From: an uncultured Muribaculaceae bacterium
GTDB taxonomy: Bacteria > Bacteroidota > Bacteroidia > Bacteroidales > Muribaculaceae
Assembly: GCA_910585285.1 (NCBI GenBank)
Contig: CAJUDL010000065.1
Location: 1 to 15,312 of the forward strand
Direction: 5' to 3'
Length of the DNA: 15,312 bases
The translations under genes were made by a program, and so were the position numbers. Below are positions 7,608-15,312 of the stretch, piece by piece (the first letter of the stretch is position 1; each line of letters opens with the position of its first letter). The notes under the pieces are model-generated. The model worked only from the letters and a program-made list of their open reading frames with translations. It searched no databases and was not told the origin of the DNA.

Positions 7608-10600
7608 ATGAATCAATTTAAATTCAAACAATTCAAACGATGGTTGGCAGGGCTGTCGTTTATTGTCGGCATTCCAATGTCGGGATACGCCGAAAGTGTC
7701 GAAATCGATGCACTCTATTATGAACTTAATGCTGCGGACAGGAGTGCAACTGTGACATCGTATGATGCAACATCGCTCCCTGCGAATGTTGTAATACCAT
7801 CAGATGTAACCTATAACGGAAATTCGTATAAGGTAACAACAATTGGACGATCAGCATTCCAAAATTGTTCTGTAATAGAAAGTGTGAGCATACCTGGTAG
7901 TGTATTGTCGGTAGTCAATGATGACGCAACCTCAAGTCATATCCGACCATTCGAAAATTGCAGTAGATTGAAGATCGTGCGATTTGAAGACGGAGATTCT
8001 CCGATACAATTAGGTAGTTTGATTCACGGGTATTTTACTATTTCCTCTAATCAAAGATATGAAGGGTTCACGTCATTGGCAATGTTTCGAGGTTGTCCAT
8101 TGGAGGAGGTATACATTGGAAGAAATATTAATTATGGAAACGATTGTTTAGAGAAGCCTTTCAAAGAATATGCATCATCCTATGACTACTCACCTTTTTA
8201 TAATCAAGAGAAACTTGCAAAAGTAACCATTGGTACTGCAGTTACCGAAATCCCGGATTATCTATTTTTTGGTAATAGTGCAGTAACACTTATTAAATTG
8301 CCGCAAGTAAAAAATATAGGACAGGGTGCATTTGAAGGATGTATCAAACTTACAACATTGGATCTTGGAACAAGTTTAGAAACATTTGGTGACAGAGCGT
8401 TTTATGAATGTTCCAATATAACAAAACTTACTTGCCCTAACTCTGTCATCAGTATAGGTAATGGGACATTTTACAATTGTACCAGCATCACGGAGGTTAC
8501 TGTCGGCACAGGATTGAGAGAAATTGGTTCGTCTGCTTTCAAAGGTTGTGTATCATTTACAGCAGTGATACTTCCGAATGAATTTGAATCCATGGGGGAA
8601 TCTGCTTTTGAAGGGTGTACAAAACTAACTGTTGCAAATATTGGAACATCTCTAAATGCGGTGCCGGCCAAGGCCTTCAAGGATTGTCCCGCATTGTCCG
8701 AAATGGTTGTGCCTGCCTCCGTAAAATCAATCGGAGATCAGGCTTTCTACAATGATTCCGGTCTGGCTACAATTACAATGAACGAAGGCCTTAAAACTAT
8801 CGGATCTGAAGTGTTTTGGAATAATTCCGGAATAATGAGATTCCAGATTCCCGGAACTGTAGTTTCTATTGGGAGCAATAGTTTTTATGGTTGCACTCGA
8901 GTGACATATCTGATATTTCAAGATGGTACTGAAGAATTGACATTAGACAATCGCGATTCAAAAACATCCAAATCAATAAATAGTGATGTAAAATATGACT
9001 ATTTCTTTGACTGTCCAATACGCTTTCTTACATTGGGGCGAAATCTCAAATATTCATATGATGATGAATTAATAACTTTAAATACTGAAACTTTGACATT
9101 CGAAACCAGGGCATCAGCCCCATTTGTAAATCATAAGGATCTTCGGTCTGTCACTATAGGAAAGAATGTGACCTTCTTATGGCACCATCTTTTTAACGGA
9201 TGCTCTAATGTGTCAAAAATAGTAATGTCAGATGGCTTGAAGGAGGTATATACGTATGCTCTCGCAAACTGTACGGCTTTGACAGAACTTATCTTCCCAA
9301 ATCCATTGGTGCTTTTAGATAATTATGTCTGTGCAAATGATACACAATTAGCTACGGTGGTGTTTAATGAAGAACCCGACAATATCCTGGAATTTACTAT
9401 CGGTGAATATGCTTTCAGAAATTGTCCCAGTCTAACTTCCCTTACTTTCCCTGCAAAAACAGTGTCAATAGGTAATTATTGTTTTTATGAAACGCCCAAT
9501 CTCAAGAATATAAGTTTTGTAGATTCAAAAAAAGCTATTTCACTCGGCTACGGTGCAAAAGCTGACGCATATCAAGGAATTACTAAGGATGCAAATATGC
9601 CTCTGTTCGGTAACAGCAGGCTTAATACACTTTATATAGGCAGGAATATTTCATATCTTACGAATAGCTCTGCGTATAAGGAAGAGGAAAGGGGGGTATA
9701 TGGTTTCTCACCATTCTATAATCAGTCATTCCTCACGGATGTAAAGTTCTCTCAAGCCGGCACTGTTACATATTGTCATCACCATCTTCTTTATAAAGTA
9801 AATAATTGTGAAGAGATAATACTGCCGGAGAGTCTCCAGACAATAGGGGATTATACCTTTGCCGGTATGACATTGTTGAACGGAATTACAATCCCCAATA
9901 AAGTAACAGGAGTCGGGAAATATGCATTTGCAGAAGATGAGAATCTTAAATATGCAACGCTTTCTACGTCTTGTCCGTGGTTGAAGGAGGGGCTTTTCAG
10001 CAATTGTCGCACGCTTGCCTCAATAACGATTCCACCGGTTGTGACAAAGATGGACCGCCTGATGTTCAGTGCGTGTGAGTCGCTTGAAACAGCTACTTTC
10101 GAAGGAAGCTCAGAGCTTATCGAAATGGGATATGGCGCTACGAATATAAATCATGGTCTTTTCCGCGATTGCCCGCTGATCACTCTCAATCTTGACCGTT
10201 GGTTGTCTTATGATACGGGTGCACCCGAACGTTCACCCTTCTATTCCATCGCCGAACTGAAAAATCTTAACCTTGGCGAAAATGTGAAGGTGGTTGACAA
10301 ATATATGTTCTCTTACTGCACGGGTCTTGAGGAGGTTCTCCTTCCCGACCATATGGAATCCGTAGGTCTTTGGGGTTTCCGCGGTTGCTCGGCATTGAAG
10401 AATGTGCACCTAAGCGCGAATCTGAGTCAGGTGAGTGATTACGGTTTTGCAGAATGCACTTCGCTCGACAATGTGATTTTCCCTGCAAAGATGACTTCAG
10501 TCGCCGACCATAGTTTCGCAGATTGCACATCTCTTAAAAAACTTGATCTTGGAAATTCTCTGAACATCATCGGTCCGGCGGCTTTCAAGAATGATACACA

Positions 10601-12335
10601 ACTCGAAAGCATTGTGATTCCGGAAACACTCTATGGTCTTGGAGTGGAGGCTTTCGCCAATTGCACCTCTCTGCCTAACGTTACAATCCGTGCGATATCA
10701 TCTGTAGGTAAGCAGGCTTTCCAGGGATGTTCAGGTCTTAAATGGGTTTCATTGAGCGATAAGACAACATCTCTTGGAGAAGATTCTTTCGCCGACTGTC
10801 CAGGAATAAATTACGTAAAATCTTATGCGGAGTTTCCGCCGGAAGGGTTGGTAAATTTTGTTGAATCCGTGCCTGCCAACGGTACACTTTTTGTTCCGGA
10901 AGCTTCTATCGATTATTACCAATACTCTCCGACATGGGAGACATGGGGCAATATTCGTCCTCTCAACGATAATGTGATGGTTACATCTGTGACACTTGAT
11001 AAAGAGGAGATTTCATTCAAAGCTACAGAAAAAATCCAACTCATTGCCACTGTTGGCGCAGATGACGCCACCGACAAGGGAATCATCTGGCGCACGGATG
11101 ATGAGAATGTGGCAACGGTTGATGAGACGGGTCTTGTAACTGCTGTTGCGGTAGGAGAATCAACAGTCACGGCTCTTGCTGCTGACGGCAGCGGAGAGAA
11201 AGCCGTTTGTCAGATTACGGTTGTGCCGACTATGGTTGAGTCAATCGCCATCAGCGGAGATCTTACAACAATCAAAAAGGGACGCACACTTGAGCTCGCG
11301 GCTGCTGTAGCTCCGGCGACCGCCACAAATTCCGCTTTGACATGGAGCACATCAGACGCAACGGTTGCGACAGTAGATAAAGAGGGCATTGTGACGGCAT
11401 TCCTTGCCGGTACAGTAACAATCACTGCCGCCGCAGAGGATGGTTCCGGAATTGCGGGTACGTATACTCTTACGGTAATTCCTCCGACAAAAGGCGATTC
11501 CAACGATAATGATGACCTGACCATTACCGATGCTGTCAACACTGCCAACTATGCAGTTGGTAATGAAGTAGAGAATTTCTGCACCGAGGCTGCGGATGTG
11601 AATGAAGACGGAGTGGTGACACTTGCGGATGCCAGCGGCACTGTTACATTGCTTCTTGATCAGCCTGTGGCCCGAGCTGTATTAAAGCGTATGGGTTCCG
11701 CAGAGAGAGGATTGTCGGCAGAGATGGATTGTCTTGTTGTTGACGATTATTCAATAATGCAGGGCAAGACAACTAAGATCGGAGTGGCTCTTGACAACAG
11801 TCGTGATTATGTTGCCATGCAGGCTGACATCACTCTGCCGGAGGGTATGACACTTGTGACCGTTGAATCCGGCACACGTGCCGATGCTTCGCATTCACTT
11901 ATGTTTCGACGCATCGATGACCGCACAGTCAGAGTCGTTCTCTTTGATCTTGGAAACTCAGTTTTTGCCGATAACAATGAAGATTTATTCAAACTAACTG
12001 TAAAGGCTGATAACTCTGATTGCGGCAACATACATGTTGACAATATCATTGCTTCTGATGCCAATGCGCATGAATATCTGCTTACTTCGACTGGTGGCAA
12101 TAATACCGGTACTTCAGGTGTAGACGAAATTACTGATGGAACAATCAGAATTGTGGCAGGTGAAGGTAATGTTGATATTATCAATGCCAACGGATTGGAA
12201 GTGGCAATATATGCTGTTGACGGAACATTGGTGGATCGTTTCACTGCCGTTTCCACTCACGAGAACCGCCGACTCACAGCCGGCATTTATGTGATTGCAG
12301 CAGGCACGCTCACAGAAAAAGTAATGGTGAAATAA
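7608..12335 (+). CDS. BspA-type leucine-rich repeat surface protein with Big_2, dockerin-like, cohesin-like and sorting-like domains
   Basis: This 1575-residue exported protein starts with a signal peptide (hydrophobic core about 12-26, likely cleavage after GYA). A short beta-rich opening leads into about 30 LRR_5/BspA-type repeats (about 70-1075) of the pattern I-G-x-x-A-F-x-x-C-x-x-L. Two Big_2 Ig-like domains follow (about 1125-1207 and 1209-1292). Next is a dockerin-like pair of calcium loops (about 1295-1352), GDSNDNDDLTITD and ADVNEDGVVTLAD. A cohesin-like beta domain follows (about 1373-1490). The tail (about 1513-1575) ends in LTAGIYVIAAG and KVMVK, resembling a type IX secretion type-A sorting domain. 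BspA-like LRRs are linked to binding of host or microbial surfaces; the ligand here is unknown. The middle third is more AT-rich than the 3' part. ATG 7608 follows an AT-rich leader typical of Bacteroidetes. A second surface-protein gene starts 18 bp downstream. Confidence 0.92.
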   Translation: MNQFKFKQFKRWLAGLSFIVGIPMSGYAESVEIDALYYELNAADRSATVTSYDATSLPANVVIPSDVTYNGNSYKVTTIGRSAFQNCSVIESVSIPGSVLSVVNDDATSSHIRPFENCSRLKIVRFEDGDSPIQLGSLIHGYFTISSNQRYEGFTSLAMFRGCPLEEVYIGRNINYGNDCLEKPFKEYASSYDYSPFYNQEKLAKVTIGTAVTEIPDYLFFGNSAVTLIKLPQVKNIGQGAFEGCIKLTTLDLGTSLETFGDRAFYECSNITKLTCPNSVISIGNGTFYNCTSITEVTVGTGLREIGSSAFKGCVSFTAVILPNEFESMGESAFEGCTKLTVANIGTSLNAVPAKAFKDCPALSEMVVPASVKSIGDQAFYNDSGLATITMNEGLKTIGSEVFWNNSGIMRFQIPGTVVSIGSNSFYGCTRVTYLIFQDGTEELTLDNRDSKTSKSINSDVKYDYFFDCPIRFLTLGRNLKYSYDDELITLNTETLTFETRASAPFVNHKDLRSVTIGKNVTFLWHHLFNGCSNVSKIVMSDGLKEVYTYALANCTALTELIFPNPLVLLDNYVCANDTQLATVVFNEEPDNILEFTIGEYAFRNCPSLTSLTFPAKTVSIGNYCFYETPNLKNISFVDSKKAISLGYGAKADAYQGITKDANMPLFGNSRLNTLYIGRNISYLTNSSAYKEEERGVYGFSPFYNQSFLTDVKFSQAGTVTYCHHHLLYKVNNCEEIILPESLQTIGDYTFAGMTLLNGITIPNKVTGVGKYAFAEDENLKYATLSTSCPWLKEGLFSNCRTLASITIPPVVTKMDRLMFSACESLETATFEGSSELIEMGYGATNINHGLFRDCPLITLNLDRWLSYDTGAPERSPFYSIAELKNLNLGENVKVVDKYMFSYCTGLEEVLLPDHMESVGLWGFRGCSALKNVHLSANLSQVSDYGFAECTSLDNVIFPAKMTSVADHSFADCTSLKKLDLGNSLNIIGPAAFKNDTQLESIVIPETLYGLGVEAFANCTSLPNVTIRAISSVGKQAFQGCSGLKWVSLSDKTTSLGEDSFADCPGINYVKSYAEFPPEGLVNFVESVPANGTLFVPEASIDYYQYSPTWETWGNIRPLNDNVMVTSVTLDKEEISFKATEKIQLIATVGADDATDKGIIWRTDDENVATVDETGLVTAVAVGESTVTALAADGSGEKAVCQITVVPTMVESIAISGDLTTIKKGRTLELAAAVAPATATNSALTWSTSDATVATVDKEGIVTAFLAGTVTITAAAEDGSGIAGTYTLTVIPPTKGDSNDNDDLTITDAVNTANYAVGNEVENFCTEAADVNEDGVVTLADASGTVTLLLDQPVARAVLKRMGSAERGLSAEMDCLVVDDYSIMQGKTTKIGVALDNSRDYVAMQADITLPEGMTLVTVESGTRADASHSLMFRRIDDRTVRVVLFDLGNSVFADNNEDLFKLTVKADNSDCGNIHVDNIIASDANAHEYLLTSTGGNNTGTSGVDEITDGTIRIVAGEGNVDIINANGLEVAIYAVDGTLVDRFTAVSTHENRRLTAGIYVIAAGTLTEKVMVK
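7815..10832 (+). repeat. LRR_5/BspA-type repeat array (protein level)
   Basis: About 30 repeats of 20-25 residues carry the recurring A-F-x-x-C-x-x-L core followed by a beta-strand and I-x-x-I-G. They are diverged at the DNA level, so this is a protein repeat array and not a recent tandem duplication. Four longer units interrupt the regular array, near residues 104-205, 432-512, 635-710 and 825-885. They share G-R-N-x-x-Y followed by S-P-F-Y (or similar). Confidence 0.85.
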
Positions 12336-12353
12336 ACCAATCTGATAAAGATT

Positions 12354-15312
12354 ATGAATAAAACAACACATACACGGGTCTGTCGCATGCTTACGTTGCT
12401 GACACTGCTCTTCGGAGCAGTATCGGCAATGAAAGCTGCCGACCGTTTCTATGTTGACGCTGTCAACATAGAGCCGGGGGAGACACGTCAGATCGCGCTG
12501 AATCTGGATAATTCGCAGGAGTTTTACGGCTTTCAGGCAGACCTTGAACTCCCCGAGGGAGTAGAGTTTGTGACGGATGCCACAGGGAAACCGATGTTGA
12601 CGCTCTCTTCGCGTGCTTCTGACTATGCAATTGTAAGTAATCTTCTCACACCGCAGACCGCACGTATTGGTGCTTTCTCCACCAGCCATACCGCTATCAG
12701 CGGCGACAGCGGAGCGTTGGTGTATCTTACATTGCGGGCTACGCCTGATTTTGCAGGAGGTGCATTATCGCTTAAGAAGATACTGTTTGTAAATGCCCGG
12801 GACAATGACGTGTCATTGCCCGACTATAGCATTGAATTCGGTACGAAACATAACGACAGCTTTTATATACCGGACTTTAAGATTGCGGTGGGCGAAACCA
12901 AAACCATCTCAATGGTTCTTGACAACGAGACGCAGTTTACTGCTTTCCAGACTGATCTATATCTGCCTGAAGGGCTGTCGGTTGTTGCGGGAAGTTTCAA
13001 GATGACGGCAAGAGGTTCGTCAGGACATACGGTTTCGGCTAAAAGCTTCGATGACGGGCGCACAAGAATCATTTGTCTTTCTCTTGGCAATGACGTCTTT
13101 TCCGGAAATTCAGGCGCTTTGCTCACATTCGATATTACTGCAGGGAAGGAGGTGGCAGAGACAGTGAAGATTGCCTTGAAAAACAATATCTTCTCGATGG
13201 CTAATGCAAAGGAATATGCGCTTGAAAATTCTGAATGCACTGTCACTACGGAACGTGCACCCGTGGAGGAAATAATTCTTGACAGAACAGAGCTGTCGAT
13301 GCATGAAGGAGATACCCAGACGCTTTCGGCAACAGTGTTGCCTGCCTATGCTTCGGTAAAGGATCTGGAGTGGAGCAGTAACAACATGAGCGTGGCAACG
13401 GTTTCCGCTGATGGTGTGGTCTCAGCTGTGGGTATAGGTTCAGCAGTAATTACCGCGTCTGCTACCGATGGCAGCCGGGTGAAGGAAACTTGTATGGTAA
13501 CGGTGACAGAAATCCCGGTCAGCGGAATTTCTCTCAACAAGACCACCGCCTATCTTAAATGGGGCGAGTCATTGGAGCTTGTAGCTACGATACAGCCCGC
13601 AAATGCCACAAATAAGGAAGTAACGTGGAGCAGCACGGAGGATTACGTGACTGTTTCAGAAGATGGACTTGTTACGGCTGTCTTTCCTGGTACGAACGAT
13701 ATGGTAGGCAGTTCTGTGGTTATAACAGCTTCATCGTGCGATCCCGCCATTAAAGCCGAGTGTGTGGTAACCATAGCACCGACACCGGCGGAAAGCATTA
13801 AGTTGCTTCAACCTGCCAAAACAGAACTTAAGGCAGGGGAGACGCTGCAGTTGGTAGCCGAAGTTAGTCCGGAAGAGACTACGGACAAGAGTGTGAGATG
13901 GACATCGTCAGATTCTGAAATCGCAACTGTCGACTCTAATGGCGTTGTGACAGCTATTGGTGTGGGGGAAGTAGAGATAACGGCGACCGACAGCGCGGGA
14001 CATAGGGCGAGTGTTAGGATCACTGTCGTTCCTACACTTTCGGATTCAGTTGTAATACCGGAACCTGACACAAAAGTGTTTAAAGCAGGAGAAACCATTC
14101 AGCTGACTGCAACGATTTATCCTGCCACGACTACCGACAAGAGCGTTACTTGGAAATCTTCTGATGAGAGTATTGCCACGGTTGATGCAAATGGTCTCGT
14201 GACTGCTACGGGAGTGGGAACCGTAACTATTACGGCTATCACTGCTGATGGCAAGACATGTGACATTGTGCTGACCGTGGAGGCAACGCTGGCAGAATCT
14301 ATAACGCTCAACCGCACAACTGCGTCAATTAAGGTTGGCGACTCGCTGCGACTTATCGCACAAATCTCTCCATCAACAACTACAGATAAGAGTGTGACAT
14401 GGACAACGTCAGACGTTTCTGTTGCCAAAGTTGACGCGGATGGTGTTGTAAAGGCTCTGTCACTTGGCAATTGCGATATTGTTGCTACTGCCAATGACGG
14501 CTCCGGTGTTTCGGCAACATGTCGTGTGACAATAGGAGAGACAGCAGCTGAAAGCATCAGTATTGATCCGCAAGGATCCTTTACGCTGCGTATCGGTGAG
14601 ACGAAACAGTTTAACGCCACTGTCCTTCCTGCAACGGTCACAGACAAATCCGTGGCATGGTCATCGGAGACAGACGGAGTTGCAGTAGATGAAACAGGAC
14701 TTGTAAGGGCAGTGTCGCCGGTAGTGAACAATCGCATTACAGCAACTAACTCGGCAGGGCATGAGGATTATGTCTACATTACCGTGCTGCCAAATCTTGT
14801 TTCGGCTATAGAGGTTGACAGATCGCAGGTATCTCTGAAAGTCGGAGAGTCGACACAGATAGTGGCAACAGTGCTTCCTTTGGATGCTTCAGACAAAACG
14901 CTGAAATGGGAGAGTGCTGATATCGGTATTGCCACGGTTGACGGTAACGGTAATGTAACAGCCGTCAAGGTTGGTGAGACTATCCTTACGATTTCCGCAA
15001 CTGACGGTTCGGGCGTTTCAGCAACATGTCGCGTGACAGTAGTGGAGACACCGGCTGAAAGCATCAGTATAGATCCGCAAGGCTCCTTTACACTACGCAT
15101 TGGTGAGACGAAACAGTTTAACGCCACAGTTCTTCCCGCAACTGCCACAGACAAATCCGTGGCATGGACATCGGAGACGGAAGGCGTTACGGTAGATGAA
15201 ACGGGACTTGTAAGGGCAGTGTCGCCGGTAGTGAACAATCGCATTACGGCAACTAACTCGGCAGGGCATGAGGACTATGTCTACATTACCGTGCTACCAA
15301 ATCTTGTATCAG
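12354..15312 (+). CDS. Secreted protein with two cohesin-like domains and a tandem Big_2 array (3' end outside the window)
   Basis: The frame is open from ATG 12354 to the window edge, giving at least 986 residues without a stop. It starts with a signal peptide (MLTLLTLLFGAVSA core, cleavage probably near residue 27-28). Two homologous cohesin-like domains follow (about 29-165 and 168-300). Each has L-D-N then F-Q-x-D-L-x-L-P-E-G and a later S-G-A-L motif. From residue 304 there are eight complete Big_2 Ig-like domains, starting near 304, 389, 479, 564, 647, 732, 818 and 901. Most contain T-D-K-S-V-x-W and A-T-V-D-x-x-G-x-V-T-A. A ninth begins at the edge. The role is probably an extended cell-surface or adhesive stalk; no catalytic domain is visible. 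It starts 18 bp after the LRR gene, so the two are probably co-transcribed. Anchoring cannot be judged because the C-terminus is missing. Confidence 0.9.
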   Translation, partial: MNKTTHTRVCRMLTLLTLLFGAVSAMKAADRFYVDAVNIEPGETRQIALNLDNSQEFYGFQADLELPEGVEFVTDATGKPMLTLSSRASDYAIVSNLLTPQTARIGAFSTSHTAISGDSGALVYLTLRATPDFAGGALSLKKILFVNARDNDVSLPDYSIEFGTKHNDSFYIPDFKIAVGETKTISMVLDNETQFTAFQTDLYLPEGLSVVAGSFKMTARGSSGHTVSAKSFDDGRTRIICLSLGNDVFSGNSGALLTFDITAGKEVAETVKIALKNNIFSMANAKEYALENSECTVTTERAPVEEIILDRTELSMHEGDTQTLSATVLPAYASVKDLEWSSNNMSVATVSADGVVSAVGIGSAVITASATDGSRVKETCMVTVTEIPVSGISLNKTTAYLKWGESLELVATIQPANATNKEVTWSSTEDYVTVSEDGLVTAVFPGTNDMVGSSVVITASSCDPAIKAECVVTIAPTPAESIKLLQPAKTELKAGETLQLVAEVSPEETTDKSVRWTSSDSEIATVDSNGVVTAIGVGEVEITATDSAGHRASVRITVVPTLSDSVVIPEPDTKVFKAGETIQLTATIYPATTTDKSVTWKSSDESIATVDANGLVTATGVGTVTITAITADGKTCDIVLTVEATLAESITLNRTTASIKVGDSLRLIAQISPSTTTDKSVTWTTSDVSVAKVDADGVVKALSLGNCDIVATANDGSGVSATCRVTIGETAAESISIDPQGSFTLRIGETKQFNATVLPATVTDKSVAWSSETDGVAVDETGLVRAVSPVVNNRITATNSAGHEDYVYITVLPNLVSAIEVDRSQVSLKVGESTQIVATVLPLDASDKTLKWESADIGIATVDGNGNVTAVKVGETILTISATDGSGVSATCRVTVVETPAESISIDPQGSFTLRIGETKQFNATVLPATATDKSVAWTSETEGVTVDETGLVRAVSPVVNNRITATNSAGHEDYVYITVLPNLVS
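13263..15311 (+). repeat. Tandem Big_2 (bacterial Ig-like) domain array
   Basis: Eight complete domains of about 83-90 residues begin at 13263, 13518, 13788, 14043, 14292, 14547, 14805 and 15054. Each opens with a strand around E-S-I-x-L/I, has an x-L-x-A-x-V/I-x-P segment, a W-x-S-S/T segment and a closing x-V-T-V strand. Domains 6 and 8 are nearly identical in protein; the others are clearly diverged. Confidence 0.88.
14547..15312 (+). repeat. 507-bp direct tandem duplication (two Big_2 domains per unit)
   Basis: Sequence from 14547 recurs at 15054, exactly 507 bp (169 codons) later, and the match continues to the window end. By eye I count about 23 differences in the roughly 260 aligned bases, mostly silent. 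Weaker similarity reaches back to about 14498 and 15005. The unit is one domain-6-type plus one domain-7-type Big_2. More units may follow beyond the window. Confidence 0.85.

Noticed and set aside
14117..15244. Two long minus-strand frames with similar Ser/Thr/Val-rich starts
   Set aside because: They are antisense to the Big_2 array. Their resemblance to each other only reflects the 507-bp duplication on the other strand.
13263..15311. CRISPR-like array
   Set aside because: The repeats are about 250-bp protein-coding Ig-like domains in one open frame, with no short identical repeats separated by unique spacers.

Overview
The window looks like Bacteroidales DNA, plausibly from the gut family Muribaculaceae. 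The reasons are the BspA-type leucine-rich repeat surface protein, a C-terminal tail resembling a type IX secretion sorting domain, an outer-membrane barrel protein ending in a Ser/Gly-rich stretch plus Ile-Leu-Lys, AT-rich start regions without Shine-Dalgarno sites, and a promoter matching the Bacteroidetes TTTG / TAnnTTTG consensus. The family-level placement is an inference.

Region 1 (1-4724, plus strand) is a methionine-synthesis operon: a leader with an imperfect inverted repeat, then metF (5,10-methylenetetrahydrofolate reductase) and metH (cobalamin-dependent methionine synthase, all five modules) 27 bp apart. MetF makes the 5-methyl-THF that MetH uses to methylate homocysteine.

Region 2 (4711-6837, minus strand) is a 708-residue outer-membrane beta-barrel protein. 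It converges on metH and overlaps it by 14 bp. A hairpin inside the end of metH may terminate it.

Region 3 (6838-7607) is a 770-bp divergent intergenic region and is not empty. It has an AT-rich part with degenerate repeats and hairpins. It then holds what looks like a complete noncoding RNA gene: a consensus-matching promoter (7224-7254), a roughly 290-nt structured body and a perfect 20-bp terminator hairpin with a T-run (7507-7551). This ends 56 bp before the next gene.

Region 4 (7608-15312, plus strand) is a surface-protein locus. A 1575-residue protein carries about 30 BspA-type LRRs, two Big_2 Ig-like domains, a dockerin-like EF-hand pair, a cohesin-like domain and a sorting-like tail. 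It is followed after 18 bp by a secreted protein that runs off the window end. That protein has two cohesin-like domains and at least eight tandem Big_2 domains, including a recent 507-bp two-domain duplication. The two are probably co-transcribed and share domain types, which suggests a jointly displayed surface system.

The best candidates for something undescribed are the intergenic RNA gene and the dockerin/cohesin-bearing surface-protein pair.
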